Source: Deltaproteobacteria bacterium
Lineage (GTDB): Bacteria; Desulfobacterota; Desulfobulbia; Desulfobulbales; SURF-16
Direction: 5' to 3'
Length of the DNA: 64,000 nt
NCBI GenBank assembly: GCA_016219175.1
Contig: JACRCD010000062.1
Coordinates: 1-64,000 of the forward strand
Part shown: piece by piece, positions 53,624 to 61,957 of the stretch
Position numbering within the stretch: position 1 is the stretch's first letter
Layout: each line of letters opens with the position of its first letter
Notes under the pieces: generated by a model
The model's database searches: none
Seen by the model: only the letters and a program-made list of their open reading frames with translations
What the model was told of the DNA's origin: nothing
Position numbers and translations under genes: made by a program

Positions 53624-53839
53624 GTGAAGGAAAGGAGCAAGGAGAATCCGTTTAATGGGGAGGAGGACAGCTCCCGGCAGGAGAGCTGGAGTCTTACGCC
53701 TTTGACCATCAAGATCCGGCCGGATCTGTACCGGGCTTACCAGCGCTGCAGCTGGATTATCATCCATGAAACCGGGCGCAGCCAGCTGGATATCATGCAG
53801 GAAATGGTTGAGGATTTTCTTATCAAGCACGGCTGCTAA
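53624..53839 (+). CDS. Small ribbon-helix-helix-like protein
   Basis: A 71-residue protein from GTG 53624 with AAGGGGG ahead. The C-terminal part SLTPLTIKIRPDLYRAYQRCSWIIIHETGRSQLDIMQEMVEDFLIKHGC has a beta strand and two helices as in ribbon-helix-helix repressors. It follows the hybrid kinase by 46 bp. The DNA-binding role is inferred from shape only. Confidence 0.55.
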   Translation: MKERSKENPFNGEEDSSRQESWSLTPLTIKIRPDLYRAYQRCSWIIIHETGRSQLDIMQEMVEDFLIKHGC

Positions 53840-53911
53840 AATGCATCGTATTGCTTTCTCGCATAAGGAAGGCCGGCTTGGGCTTGGTGGTGTTTTTCGT
53901 TATAACAAGGA

Positions 53912-53941
53912 AGCGGCGCATGAAAAAAGTCATGCGCCGCT
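53912..53941 (-). terminator. Conserved hairpin after small membrane operon B
   Basis: AGCGGCGCATGA / TCATGCGCCGCT, 12 bp with a short A-rich loop. The same hairpin is at 55067-55096 after the other copy. No T-run follows, so it may be an mRNA 3' end stabiliser or a terminator. Confidence 0.6.
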
Positions 53942-53969
53942 GGGCAGGAAAGAATGGGGTGTGGCGGTC

Positions 53970-54281
53970 TTATTTGTTGGCCACGGCCGCCTCTTTCGGT
54001 TTCAGATACTTGTAGTAAACCGGGAAGACAACAAAAAAGGCGACGGCTATGATGTATTCCACCCCTTTGATATGGGTATAGTAATCAACCATTGTCTCAT
54101 ATTCTCCCAGATTGCCGGTGGCAACCAGAAATTGCCGGCACATCTCGGAAACCTGCCAGTTGACGGACGAGAGACCTGTCATCAACATGGTCATTGCCCA
54201 GATGCCGATCATGCCGCCTACGGCCGCCATGATGCCCAAAAATACCCCTGATCCTTTCGTGGTCGAGTCCTTGGTTTCCAT
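53970..54281 (-). CDS. Unknown small membrane protein, duplicate family 1, copy B
   Basis: A 103-residue protein from ATG 54281 (GGGAGAAAGGAC upstream). Two membrane helices: VFLGIMAAVGGMIGIWAMTMLMTGL and VEYIIAVAFFVVFPVYYKYL, joined by a loop with NWQVSEMCRQFLVATGNLGEYETMVDYYTHIKG. I do not recognise the family. The copy at 55125-55436 is almost identical from residue 8 on (two or three substitutions). It is the last gene of a sigma-54-promoted two-gene operon. Confidence 0.75.
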   Translation of the reverse strand: METKDSTTKGSGVFLGIMAAVGGMIGIWAMTMLMTGLSSVNWQVSEMCRQFLVATGNLGEYETMVDYYTHIKGVEYIIAVAFFVVFPVYYKYLKPKEAAVANK

Positions 54282-54373
54282 GTCCTTTCTCCCTATAATT
54301 GAAATATTGTCAAAGCGAGAAGCCACTCTCTTGGATAACGTCATCTCGTGGGGAAGAGTGGCTCCGTAACCGG

Positions 54374-54583
54374 TCAGCCGCCGATAGACTGCATCCATCC
54401 CGCAATAGTCTGGGTAATTCCGTACTGGGCCAGGGCGCTGCACAGACAGGCTGCCCCCCATAATCCGCTCAGTGCGGCAAATGTTACGATAACTCCCATG
54501 CCAACCTCTGCGGCCTGCTGATCCAGGGCTGCCTGAGTCGTGGCGTTAACGGTAGTGGTGTTTGTCGTCGTTGTTGCTTTCAT
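54374..54583 (-). CDS. Unknown small membrane protein, duplicate family 2, copy B
   Basis: A 69-residue protein: a threonine/asparagine-rich N-terminus (MKATTTTNTTTVNATT), then one helix region VGMGVIVTFAALSGLWGAACLCSAL and QYGITQTIAGWMQSIGG. AAGGAGG precedes the ATG. The motif G-x-W-G-x-x-C-L-x-S-x-L-x-Q-Y-G-I is shared with the paralogues at 55532 and 55792. Not recognised. First gene of the operon, about 45 bases after the predicted sigma-54 start. Confidence 0.75.
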   Translation of the reverse strand: MKATTTTNTTTVNATTQAALDQQAAEVGMGVIVTFAALSGLWGAACLCSALAQYGITQTIAGWMQSIGG

Positions 54584-54639
54584 ATCCTTCCTCCTTTGGC
54601 CGGTTTTTTACTGTGTCGTTCTCTTTGACTTTATATAGA

Positions 54640-54654
54640 GCACCAGGCATGCCA
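54640..54654 (-). promoter_or_regulatory. Sigma-54 promoter of small membrane operon B
   Basis: Minus-strand TGGCATGCCTGGTGC, GG/GC in -24/-12 spacing. The same sequence stands ahead of the duplicated operon at 56047-56061. Upstream, at 54766-54782, is the palindrome GCCACACTTTGTGTGGC, a likely activator site. Confidence 0.75.
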
Positions 54655-54765
54655 AGGAGCTGTGCGACACTATGAAAAACATGGTAACTATTAGAAAATA
54701 TTGAAATAATATTTTTCCATGCCACAGTTTGCCTGCCATGGTGAAGTGTGGCGGGAAGTGTGCGC

Positions 54766-54782
54766 GCCACACTTTGTGTGGC
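54766..54782. promoter_or_regulatory. Palindromic activator-site candidate
   Basis: GCCACAC-TTT-GTGTGGC, perfect 7-bp arms, about 110-130 bases upstream of the sigma-54 site, with a second overlapping repeat GTGTGGCG...CGCCACAC to its left (54746-54773) and TGTGCGACA repeats on both sides. It is kept in the second copy at 56173-56189. This is the usual place for an enhancer-binding protein. Confidence 0.6.
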
Positions 54783-55066
54783 AGTATTGTGCGACAGTGT
54801 TGTGGCTATAAATGAATGTTTGGATCCCCTTGCTGCACTGGGGTGGGATGATATGAACCGGGGATAAGAAACGATGAGAGGAGGAAACGTTTCCGGAGTG
54901 AGGGCAAGCGGCGCTCTTTCGTTTTCATGAGAGACCGGCCGCGCCCCTAAAGCGATGCTGGTCAGCGCGTTCCGGAGCTGTGCCCTGCGTCAAGCACGGC
55001 TGCTGCAAGTCTCGTATTTTTTTGGTAAGCCGGGCCGGCTTGGTGGTGTTTTCCGTTACAAAAGGA
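54783..55066. other. Spacer between the duplicated operons
   Basis: About 280 bases without a supported gene. It includes the outer end of the duplicated promoter region and a piece (GAGAGACCGGCCGC near 54930) that looks like a broken form of the hairpin at 56316-56349, so the duplication probably extends into it. Confidence 0.5.
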
Positions 55067-55096
55067 AGCGGCGCATGAAAAAAGTCATGCGCCGCT
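55067..55096 (-). terminator. Conserved hairpin after small membrane operon A
   Basis: Same 12-bp stem as at 53912-53941, kept exactly in the duplicate. It follows the last gene of operon A. Confidence 0.6.
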
Positions 55097-55124
55097 GGGC
55101 AGGAAAGAATGGGGGGTGGGGGGG

Positions 55125-55436
55125 TTATTTGTTGGCAACAGCCGCCTCTTTCGGTTTCAGATATTTGTAATAAGCCGGAAAAACAGCAAAAAAGGCGACG
55201 GCTATGATGTATTCCACCCCTTTGATATGGGTATAGTAATCAACCATTGTCTCATATTCTCCCAGATTACCGGTGGCAACCAGAAATTGCCGGCACATCT
55301 CGGAAACCTGCCAGTTGACGGACGAGAGACCTGTCATCAACATGGTCATTGCCCAGATACCGATCATGCCGCCTACTGCTGCCATGATGCCAAAAAAAAC
55401 TCCTGATCCTTTTGTCGTCGATTCCTTGGTTGCCAT
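55125..55436 (-). CDS. Unknown small membrane protein, duplicate family 1, copy A
   Basis: A 103-residue protein from ATG 55436 (MATKESTTKGSG); GGAGAAAG lies upstream. Two helices and loop as in copy B, with changes such as VFFGIM for VFLGIM and FFAVFPAYYKYL for FFVVFPVYYKYL. The loop NWQVSEMCRQFLVATGNLGEYETMV is unchanged, so it is under selection. Third gene of operon A. Function unknown. Confidence 0.75.
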   Translation of the reverse strand: MATKESTTKGSGVFFGIMAAVGGMIGIWAMTMLMTGLSSVNWQVSEMCRQFLVATGNLGEYETMVDYYTHIKGVEYIIAVAFFAVFPAYYKYLKPKEAAVANK

Positions 55437-55531
55437 TTTCTTTCTCCACATTAATGTTTGTTATTATCAAAGCGGGAAGCCGCTTACCCGAATCGGGGTC
55501 ACCTCTAAGGGAGTGTGGCTTCCGTAACCTG

Positions 55532-55741
55532 TCAGCCGCCGATAGACTGCATCCATCCCGCAATAGTCTGGGTAATTCCGTACTGGGCCAGGGCGCTGCA
55601 CAGGCAGGTTGCGCCCCATAATCCGCTCAGTGCGGCAAATGTTACGATAACTCCCATGCCAACCTGTGCGGCCTGCTGCTCGACGGCTGCCTGACTCGTG
55701 GCGTTAACGGTAGTGGTATTGGTTGTCGTTGTTGCTTTCAT
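55532..55741 (-). CDS. Unknown small membrane protein, duplicate family 2, copy A
   Basis: A 69-residue protein, nearly the same as copy B (MKATTTTNTTTVNATSQAAV; ends TIAGWMQSIGG). GGGAGG precedes the ATG. It lies between the 65-residue paralogue and the two-helix protein, with 50 and 95 bp gaps. Its strict conservation next to the family 1 gene suggests that the two proteins form a complex in the membrane. Confidence 0.75.
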   Translation of the reverse strand: MKATTTTNTTTVNATSQAAVEQQAAQVGMGVIVTFAALSGLWGATCLCSALAQYGITQTIAGWMQSIGG

Positions 55742-55791
55742 GGTAGGCCTCCCTTGTCTTCCGGGTGATTTTAAACATTGAGTGAGTTTGT

Positions 55792-55989
55792 TCAGACGCC
55801 TGTTATCGCACTGATCCAGCCCCTGATCATGCCTGCGATGCCGTATTGGCAGAGACCGCTGACCAGGCAGGCAACTCCCCAGGTGCCGATCATGGCGCTG
55901 ATGATGCCGATAATGCCGATACCAATCTGGTCTACTGATTCATGTTCACGGATATCCGTTGCAGTGGTGATTCTTGCTGTTGCTTTCAT
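55792..55989 (-). CDS. Unknown small membrane protein, family 2, divergent paralogue
   Basis: A 65-residue protein: MKATARITTATDIREHESVD, then IGIGIIGIISAMIGTWGVACLVSGLCQYGIAGMIRGWISAITGV. It keeps the G-x-W-G-x-x-C-L-x-S-x-L-x-Q-Y-G-I motif but is otherwise different. AGGAGG precedes the ATG. It is the first gene of operon A and has no counterpart in operon B, where the 69-residue gene takes the place after the promoter. Confidence 0.72.
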   Translation of the reverse strand: MKATARITTATDIREHESVDQIGIGIIGIISAMIGTWGVACLVSGLCQYGIAGMIRGWISAITGV

Positions 55990-56046
55990 ATCCTTACCTC
56001 CTTTGGCCGGTTTTTTACTGTGTCGTTCTCTTTGACTTTGTATAGA

Positions 56047-56061
56047 GCACCAGGCATGCCA
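56047..56061 (-). promoter_or_regulatory. Sigma-54 promoter of small membrane operon A
   Basis: TGGCATGCCTGGTGC on the minus strand, identical to the site at 54640-54654, with the palindrome GCCACACTTTGTGTGGC kept upstream at 56173-56189. Start of transcription near 56035. Confidence 0.75.
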
Positions 56062-56172
56062 AGGAGATGTGCGACACTATAAAAAATATGGTAAATATTT
56101 GAAAATATTTAAATAATATTTTTCCATGCCACAGTTTGCCTGCCATGGTGAAGTGTGGCGGGAAGTGTGCGC

Positions 56173-56189
56173 GCCACACTTTGTGTGGC
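56173..56189. promoter_or_regulatory. Palindromic activator-site candidate, copy A
   Basis: GCCACAC-TTT-GTGTGGC, same as at 54766-54782, in a duplicated block that is close to identical between about 54600-54830 and 55990-56235. Confidence 0.6.
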
Positions 56190-56315
56190 AGTGTTGTGCG
56201 ACAGTGTTGTGGCTATGAATGAATGTTTGGATCCCCCTGGTGCACTGGGGTGGCGTGATAAGGGCGGGATATGATAAAAACAAAAAGAAGAGGAAGCGGT
56301 TCCGGCTCGCAAGAG

Positions 56316-56349
56316 AGCCGGTCTCTCTCATGCCAGAGAGAGACCGGCT
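56316..56349. terminator. Strong hairpin between peroxiredoxin and operon A
   Basis: A perfect 14-bp stem AGCCGGTCTCTCTC / GAGAGAGACCGGCT with a 6-base loop. It lies about 125 bases past the peroxiredoxin stop and may end that transcript; no T-run follows on the minus strand. Confidence 0.5.
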
Positions 56350-56473
56350 GGCGGGAAATCGAAGTTTACGCTGCTGTTTGTGGTTTTATCCTAGGCGGAC
56401 ATCAGCTATGCGGAACCTCTGAATTCGGACCCATGTGCTCCTGGAGGAGGCCCAGGGCTGCAAAAGAACACTA

Positions 56474-57124
56474 TTATTTCTGCAGAGGTTTGTGGCAGAA
56501 CCACCAGTCATAGCAGTCATACTGCTTGACACGCTCCTTGGCCAGAAAGACATCGCCCGCGGGCGGCACAATAACCCGGTCGCCAAGCATTTCGTTGTTT
56601 GGCCAGTCCGCGGGCATTGCCCCCTGTTTGTCCGAGGTCTGCAGCGCCTTGACCGCCCTCACCACCTCATCCATATTCCTGCCGATTTCCTGGGGATAAT
56701 AGATCATCAGGCGCACTTTGCCGTAGGGATCAACAATAAACACGGCGCGCACCGTGTTGGTCCCCTTGCCCGGATGGAGAAGACCGAGTTGCATGGCAAT
56801 GTGATCATTTGCCGCAATAATGGGAAACTGAATTTCCACATCAAGTTTTTCCTTAATCCATTCAACCCACTTGATATGGGAGAAGACCTGATCAATCGAC
56901 AGGCCGATCAGTTCACAGTTCATGTTCTTGAATTGATCGTAGCGTTTCTGAAATCCAACAAATTCCGTGGTGCAGACCGGCGTAAAATCGGCAGGGTGGC
57001 TGAACAGGACAAACCACTTACCTGCCATGTCGCCGGGGATGCTCATGGGCCCATGGGTTGTCTGGACGGTCATTGCCGGGAATAAATCTCCTAATAACGG
57101 GATGTGCATCTGTTTTTCCTCCAT
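56474..57124 (-). CDS. Peroxiredoxin, Prx6/archaeal type
   Basis: About 216 residues. The peroxidatic cysteine is in [15 protein letters not shown], followed by [17 protein letters not shown] and the [12 protein letters not shown] strand. The long C-terminal arm ends [12 protein letters not shown], with two extra cysteines likely to act as resolving residues, as in archaeal 1-Cys-like Prx6 proteins. It reduces peroxides in the cytoplasm. Start: AAGGAG lies seven bases before the third of three ATGs (57124). The adjoining promoter region 57131-57300 is AT-rich; no certain regulator site is seen. Confidence 0.92.
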   Translation of the reverse strand: MEEKQMHIPLLGDLFPAMTVQTTHGPMSIPGDMAGKWFVLFSHPADFTPVCTTEFVGFQKRYDQFKNMNCELIGLSIDQVFSHIKWVEWIKEKLDVEIQFPIIAANDHIAMQLGLLHPGKGTNTVRAVFIVDPYGKVRLMIYYPQEIGRNMDEVVRAVKALQTSDKQGAMPADWPNNEMLGDRVIVPPAGDVFLAKERVKQYDCYDWWFCHKPLQK

Positions 57125-57531
57125 CATCATTCTCCTTTACTTTCTATGTGAGGTTTTTTTAAAGAAACAGGTCTTTCAGGGGAGTTTTTTCGCTGTCCCA
57201 AGCCTGCCTGAATATTAAAGATACTACAGATAATCTTTACTAAATGTCAACTAATTATCTTAATTGATATAATAAAATTGAAACAGTGCCAAAAAAGAAG
57301 GGAATTCAAGAACTGATCGGCGCGCCCGTGGTTTTTTTTGGCCCCCTTTTTTTAGGGTTTTGCCGGACATCGCCTTTCCCTCGGATTACGTACGGAGTAA
57401 TTTTTCAAGGCGCTTTGGGTATATTGCCGGGCGCCGTACGATTTCCTTAAAATAATGGAGAGAGCCGCCGGAATTAAATTTTGTCGGCTGGCAAAGAATC
57501 GAGTATGGTAAAAAGCAATCCGTTAATTCAT
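57125..57531. other. Intergenic region upstream of peroxiredoxin
   Basis: About 400 bases with no supported gene. The part next to the peroxiredoxin is AT-rich (57200-57290) and probably holds its promoter; the remainder up to the MITE shows nothing I can name. Confidence 0.5.
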
Positions 57532-57711
57532 GATGGCGTCGTAAAAAATACCCTGAAGGGCATAAATCCGAGCTCCTGCGTTGTAGCGCATTTTTGTTCG
57601 TTCGGCATACCAACATGTATAGCCTCGCTCTCAAAAATTCACTACGCCTTGTATATCGAATTTTGTTACTGAGCCATCCGGCCTTTGTCGCTGACTTTTT
57701 ACGAGTTCATC
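57532..57711. mobile_element. MITE-like element, family 2, copy 2
   Basis: A 180-bp copy in opposite orientation to 30591-30762. Terminal repeats GATGGCGTCGTAAAAA and (reverse) GATGAACTCGTAAAAAG, flanked by the 7-bp direct repeat AATTCAT (57525-57531 and 57712-57718). The parts nearest the ends, such as CGCCTTGTATATCGAA and AGCCATCCGG, match copy 1; the middle is diverged. Confidence 0.85.
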
Positions 57712-57768
57712 AATTCATGGTGGATGCGGTAAACTCCAGGTTCCCGTACCCTCTTCACGGTCACGTTC

Positions 57769-58587
57769 ATGAAGCATTTGTTGAGAAATAACCGCAAAAA
57801 TGTCGTCGCGCTGTTGTTTGCGGTTTTTTCGTGGTGGTGGCCACACACGCCCGGACATACCGCTCCGGCCAGTTTTTTCTATTTTTGCCCTGACTCTCCG
57901 CAAAACAATTTCACCCGCCTGAAAGAGGCCATGGATGCCCTGTTGACAGAGGGAGGATTCAGCTATTCATTTCAGGCCTTTGCCCACTTTAAGGATTTTG
58001 AGCGCCAGGTGCGGGATGATCCTCCGGGCTTTCTGCTGTTGCCGGAATGGTATCTCCGGCAGAAGGATAACGCCGGCAGGTTCAAGCCCATTCTTGTTCC
58101 CCTGCGCCAGGGGGTCAGCACTTACCGCAAGGCGCTGCTCGTCAGCGTTGATTCGGACCTGACCTTGGCAAAACTGGCCGATGCCACTATTGCCATGACT
58201 CCCGTGGGCCAGGAGGGCATGACCATGCTCAATGAGGTTATTTTTAAAACCCATGGCTTAAACGGCGACAAGCTGAAATTCATCTATACGGCCAAGGACT
58301 ATGATGCCCTGTTTGCCCTTGCCTTGCGGCAGGTGCAGGCCGCCCTGGTCGCGGTGGACAACATGGAATATGTCGAGAGGATTAACCCGAAGATCGTCAG
58401 CGCCGTTAAAATCCTGGCCGTTTCCGAACCCATCCCCCGTCCGTTGATCTGCTACGACAAAAACGCGGTTCCGGCGGCGGATGTGGAAAAATTAAAGACC
58501 TTTCTGCTGGCGGGCAAGCAGAACGAGAAAACCGCTAAAATAATGGAGATGTTGCAGATTGATGCATGGCAAGTCTATTCATATTGA
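57769..58587 (+). CDS. PhnD-like periplasmic binding protein
   Basis: A 272-residue exported protein (signal peptide NNRKNVVALLFAVFSWWW). The fold is that of type 2 binding proteins: FLLLPEWYLRQKDNAGRFKPILVPLRQG, YRKALLVSVDSDLTLAKLADATIAM, TPVGQEGMTMLNEVIF and QVQAALVAVDNMEYVERI. Similar to PhnD but shorter. The next gene overlaps by 26 bp and encodes another binding protein, then comes a TonB receptor. No ABC permease is present, so it may serve the outer membrane receptor or a sensor. Ligand unknown. Confidence 0.72.
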   Translation: MKHLLRNNRKNVVALLFAVFSWWWPHTPGHTAPASFFYFCPDSPQNNFTRLKEAMDALLTEGGFSYSFQAFAHFKDFERQVRDDPPGFLLLPEWYLRQKDNAGRFKPILVPLRQGVSTYRKALLVSVDSDLTLAKLADATIAMTPVGQEGMTMLNEVIFKTHGLNGDKLKFIYTAKDYDALFALALRQVQAALVAVDNMEYVERINPKIVSAVKILAVSEPIPRPLICYDKNAVPAADVEKLKTFLLAGKQNEKTAKIMEMLQIDAWQVYSY

Positions 58588-59509
58588 GCTGCTGGTTCTG
58601 CTGCTGATTTGTCTCTGGTCAGCCCCTGTGCGCGCCGCCCAGGAGAGCGCGGTGGTGGCCATTTTGCTTTCGGACAGCGAAGAGGCCTATGGGAGACCGG
58701 TAACCACCTTCAGCGAGGAAATCGAGCGGCCCGTGAGTGTTTTCAACCTGCACGGCGATATCATGCATGATCCGGACCTGAAGGAGAAGTTGTTTGCCGC
58801 CCGCCCCGCTCTTATTTTCGCTCTGGGGGCCAAGGCCGCCTATGCCGCCCGGCTCTGGACCGAGGAGCGCCGCGATATTCCGGTCATCTTCGCCATGGTG
58901 CTGAACTGGCAGCGTTACAAGCTCACGGAAGGGAGGGAAAACATGGCCGGCATTGCCGCGGAAATGGCGCCGGGCACCCAGTTTGCCAACATGATCATGT
59001 TTTCGCCGGCCGTCCGGCGCATCGGTCTGCTCTACAGCCCTCAGTCGGGCCAGATTTTTGACCAGGCCAGAGAGGCTGCCGACCTGCTCGGCCTGGAACT
59101 GGTGGCCGAGTCCATCGATCACTCCAGGGACCTGCGGCTGGCATTCAAAAAGATATCCGCCAAGGTAGATGCCTTCTGGGTGCTGAACGATCCCCTGATT
59201 TACACCATGGAAAATCTGGATTGGCTTGAAAAACGGTGTGTCAGGGATAAACTGTTCTGCGTCGGCCAGACTTTAAACATCGCCAAGCTTGGTCTGACCC
59301 TTTCCGTCAATTCCGACAATGACCAGCTCGGCGTCCAGGCCGGCGCCATGGCCAGAAATATCCTGGAGCGCGGCCAAACGCCCAAGGACATCGGGGTGAT
59401 GGCCCCGCTTAACACCCAGATTATCGTCAACCTCAATACCGCCGCTAAAATAGGAACCAATATCTCTCCCCAGGCCCTTGACCTGGCCACCAGCATTATC
59501 GGCAGATAA
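58562..59509 (+). CDS. ABC-type substrate-binding protein (PF04392-like)
   Basis: A 315-residue exported protein (signal peptide HIELLVLLLICLWSAPVRA). It looks like the ABC sub-bind family: VVAILLSDSEEAYGRPVTTF, PALIFALGAKAAYAARL, VIFAMVLNW, NMAGIAAEMAPGTQFANMI, RRIGLLYSPQSGQIFDQA and DAFWVLNDPLIY. Known members bind aromatic amino acids or unknown ligands. It overlaps the PhnD-like gene by 26 bp and is followed after 176 bp by the TonB receptor. No permease genes are in reach. Confidence 0.78.
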   Translation: MHGKSIHIELLVLLLICLWSAPVRAAQESAVVAILLSDSEEAYGRPVTTFSEEIERPVSVFNLHGDIMHDPDLKEKLFAARPALIFALGAKAAYAARLWTEERRDIPVIFAMVLNWQRYKLTEGRENMAGIAAEMAPGTQFANMIMFSPAVRRIGLLYSPQSGQIFDQAREAADLLGLELVAESIDHSRDLRLAFKKISAKVDAFWVLNDPLIYTMENLDWLEKRCVRDKLFCVGQTLNIAKLGLTLSVNSDNDQLGVQAGAMARNILERGQTPKDIGVMAPLNTQIIVNLNTAAKIGTNISPQALDLATSIIGR

Positions 59510-59685
59510 ATCGTTGCACAACCCCCCCCTTTTTTCTCCTCACTGCTCGCCCCATGCGCCTGGAGGGGTAAACAACAGCTTGACTTTCCTCTTTTTTTTT
59601 ACGTAAGCTTGAGAAAAAGCAAACCGGGCGGCTGTTGCCGGTCCGGCAGTGTACGGCTGAACCGTGAGACGCAAGAGGGGGAACC

Positions 59686-61800
59686 ATGGAGAAGAAACGG
59701 CTGATGGCGGTAGCGCTCTTGCTGTGTGCTGCCGGCAGCTCGGAGGCCAGGGCGGCGGAAAATTCTTCCCCGGCAACTACCCAGAAGGAGGCCGCGGCCT
59801 TTGCGAAGATGTTCGGCCAGGGGCCCCAGGAGGAGGATGTCTACCGCACCGACCGGCTGCTGCTCACCGCCACCGGCTCGCTCAAGCCGGTGCATCTGGC
59901 CCCTTCGGTGGCCTCGGTCATCACGGCGGAGGATATCAAGGGCATGGGCGCCACCACCCTGGACGAGGTGCTGGAGGTGGTGCCGGGCCTGCATGTGGAG
60001 CCGTCGGGCACCGCTTTTTTTGGTTCCATCTGGTCGATGCGCGGCATCCATGCCAGCCTCAACCCCCAAGTGCTGCTGCTCATTAACGGCGCGCCCTTCA
60101 CCTCAAGCTACCAGGGCAGCCGCTATACTGGTTATCAGATGCCGGTGGCCATGATCTCCCGGGTGGAGGTGGTGCGGGGGCCGGGTTCGGCCCTGCACGG
60201 CGCGGATGCCTTCAGTGGTACGGTCAACGTCATCACCAAGGACAACTTCGAGATCAACGGCACTGAAAGCGGGGCGCGCTACGGTTCCTTTGACAGTTCC
60301 GATCTCTGGGCGCAACACGGCGGCCAGTACAACGGCTGGGATCTCGCTTTCGGGGTGGAGCAGCGCAAAACCGCCGGGGACATGGACCGGATCATTGAGC
60401 GGGATTACCTGCACGCCATCGGCGCCGGCGCCCTCTCCAACGCCCCCGGTCACCTGGACACCGCCAATGAACAGCTGGACAGCCACCTCAACCTGCGCAA
60501 GGGGGACTGGAACCTCCATATGTACGGCGCCCTGCAGGAGGCAACCGCTGGCCCGGGAGGCTCCCAGGCTATCACCTACAAAAACGATGTGGACAGCAAA
60601 TCCCTGCTTGCCGACCTGACCTACCATAACGACAAATTGATTGAGAACTGGGAGCTGGACAGCCGGGTTTACTACTCCTATATCTACCAGGATAGCTTTC
60701 TTCAGTATTATCCCGCCGGCTTCCGCAACATGCTGGGTAATCCCATCTACACCGCTCGGGACGGCGGGTTTGAAATGGGCGGCGTGTATCAGGGCTTTCA
60801 TAATCACCAGCTTCGCCTCGGCGCCGGGGGCAAATCCTACGACTTCGGCCGGGACCAGTACAAGAACTTCGGCCCGGCGGCCGGGGCTAACCAGTTTGGT
60901 CCCCTGGTGCATGTAACCGATCCGGCCCATATCTACATCAGCGAGGCGAGCCGCACCCTGTGGTATGGCCTGGTGCAGGACGAGTGGCAGCTGGCCCCGG
61001 CCTGGGCCCTCACCGCCGGCCTGCGTTACGATGAGTATTCCGACTTCGGCTCCACCACCAACCCCAGGGCGGCTTTAGTCTGGGAGACCCGCTACGACCT
61101 TAGCACCAAGCTCATGTACGGCCAGGCCTTCCGTGCCCCCTCCTTTAGTGAGCAGTACGTCAAGAACAATCCTGTCACCATCGGCAATCCCGATATCGCC
61201 CCGGAGGAGATCAGGACCCTGGAGCTGGCCTTTGATTATCAGGCCATGAGGGACCTGCGCTTGATCCTCAACCTGTTCACCTATGAGGCCAGGGAACTTA
61301 TCGAGCTTGCCGGCCCCACCCTGCCCCAGACCTTTACCAACTACGGCGAGCAGGAGGGCAGGGGACTTGAGGTGGAGATGGACTGGCGGTTGCGGAGCAA
61401 TTTCCGGCTGCGTTCCAATTTCGCCTACCAGCGTTCGGAAAACAAGACGATCGACGCCGTGGTGCCGGACGCCCCGGAGATGCAGTTCTCCCTGAACCCA
61501 TCCTGGGGTTTCCTGCCGGACTGGTCCCTGGACACCCAGCTCTACTGGATCGGCGAGCGGCACCGGGCCAAGGGTGACCCTCGTGCCGACATTGCCGACT
61601 ATGAGGTGGTTAACCTCACCCTGCGCAAGAAGAACATCGGTAAACGCTGGGAGGCGGCGGCGGGCCTCCGCAACCTCTTTGACGAGGGGGGCGGAATCCC
61701 CAGTCCCTATGCGGCGGCAGCCCCGGAGGGCGCCTATATCCCCAACGATTACCCCATGGAGGGAAGGGGTATCTGGGGTGAGATCAGCTGCCGTTTCTGA
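59686..61800 (+). CDS. TonB-dependent outer-membrane receptor
   Basis: A 704-residue protein: signal peptide, a short N-terminal extension, plug domain (VASVITAEDIKGMGATTLDEVLEVVPGLHV, RVEVVRGPGSALHGADAFSGTVNVITK) and a 22-strand barrel ending in aromatic FISCRF-like ISCRF. The plug is of the BtuB/siderophore receptor type. No TonB box is sure. The ligand is not known; the two binding proteins upstream may capture the same compound in the periplasm. GAGGGGG precedes the ATG. Confidence 0.9.
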   Translation: MEKKRLMAVALLLCAAGSSEARAAENSSPATTQKEAAAFAKMFGQGPQEEDVYRTDRLLLTATGSLKPVHLAPSVASVITAEDIKGMGATTLDEVLEVVPGLHVEPSGTAFFGSIWSMRGIHASLNPQVLLLINGAPFTSSYQGSRYTGYQMPVAMISRVEVVRGPGSALHGADAFSGTVNVITKDNFEINGTESGARYGSFDSSDLWAQHGGQYNGWDLAFGVEQRKTAGDMDRIIERDYLHAIGAGALSNAPGHLDTANEQLDSHLNLRKGDWNLHMYGALQEATAGPGGSQAITYKNDVDSKSLLADLTYHNDKLIENWELDSRVYYSYIYQDSFLQYYPAGFRNMLGNPIYTARDGGFEMGGVYQGFHNHQLRLGAGGKSYDFGRDQYKNFGPAAGANQFGPLVHVTDPAHIYISEASRTLWYGLVQDEWQLAPAWALTAGLRYDEYSDFGSTTNPRAALVWETRYDLSTKLMYGQAFRAPSFSEQYVKNNPVTIGNPDIAPEEIRTLELAFDYQAMRDLRLILNLFTYEARELIELAGPTLPQTFTNYGEQEGRGLEVEMDWRLRSNFRLRSNFAYQRSENKTIDAVVPDAPEMQFSLNPSWGFLPDWSLDTQLYWIGERHRAKGDPRADIADYEVVNLTLRKKNIGKRWEAAAGLRNLFDEGGGIPSPYAAAAPEGAYIPNDYPMEGRGIWGEISCRF

Positions 61801-61957
61801 TTCCTTTAAGTTCTGATGCGTGGTATTGCAGTCAGGATTTATTTATGATTGACGGAGTCAACAAGCAATGGCTGCCGCATGTCCCGGCACGGGGAAAAAT
61901 GTCTGCGGCCCTGTGTTTGCTTACGGCCTGCCAATGTTTTTTCATCAGGAGGATCAA

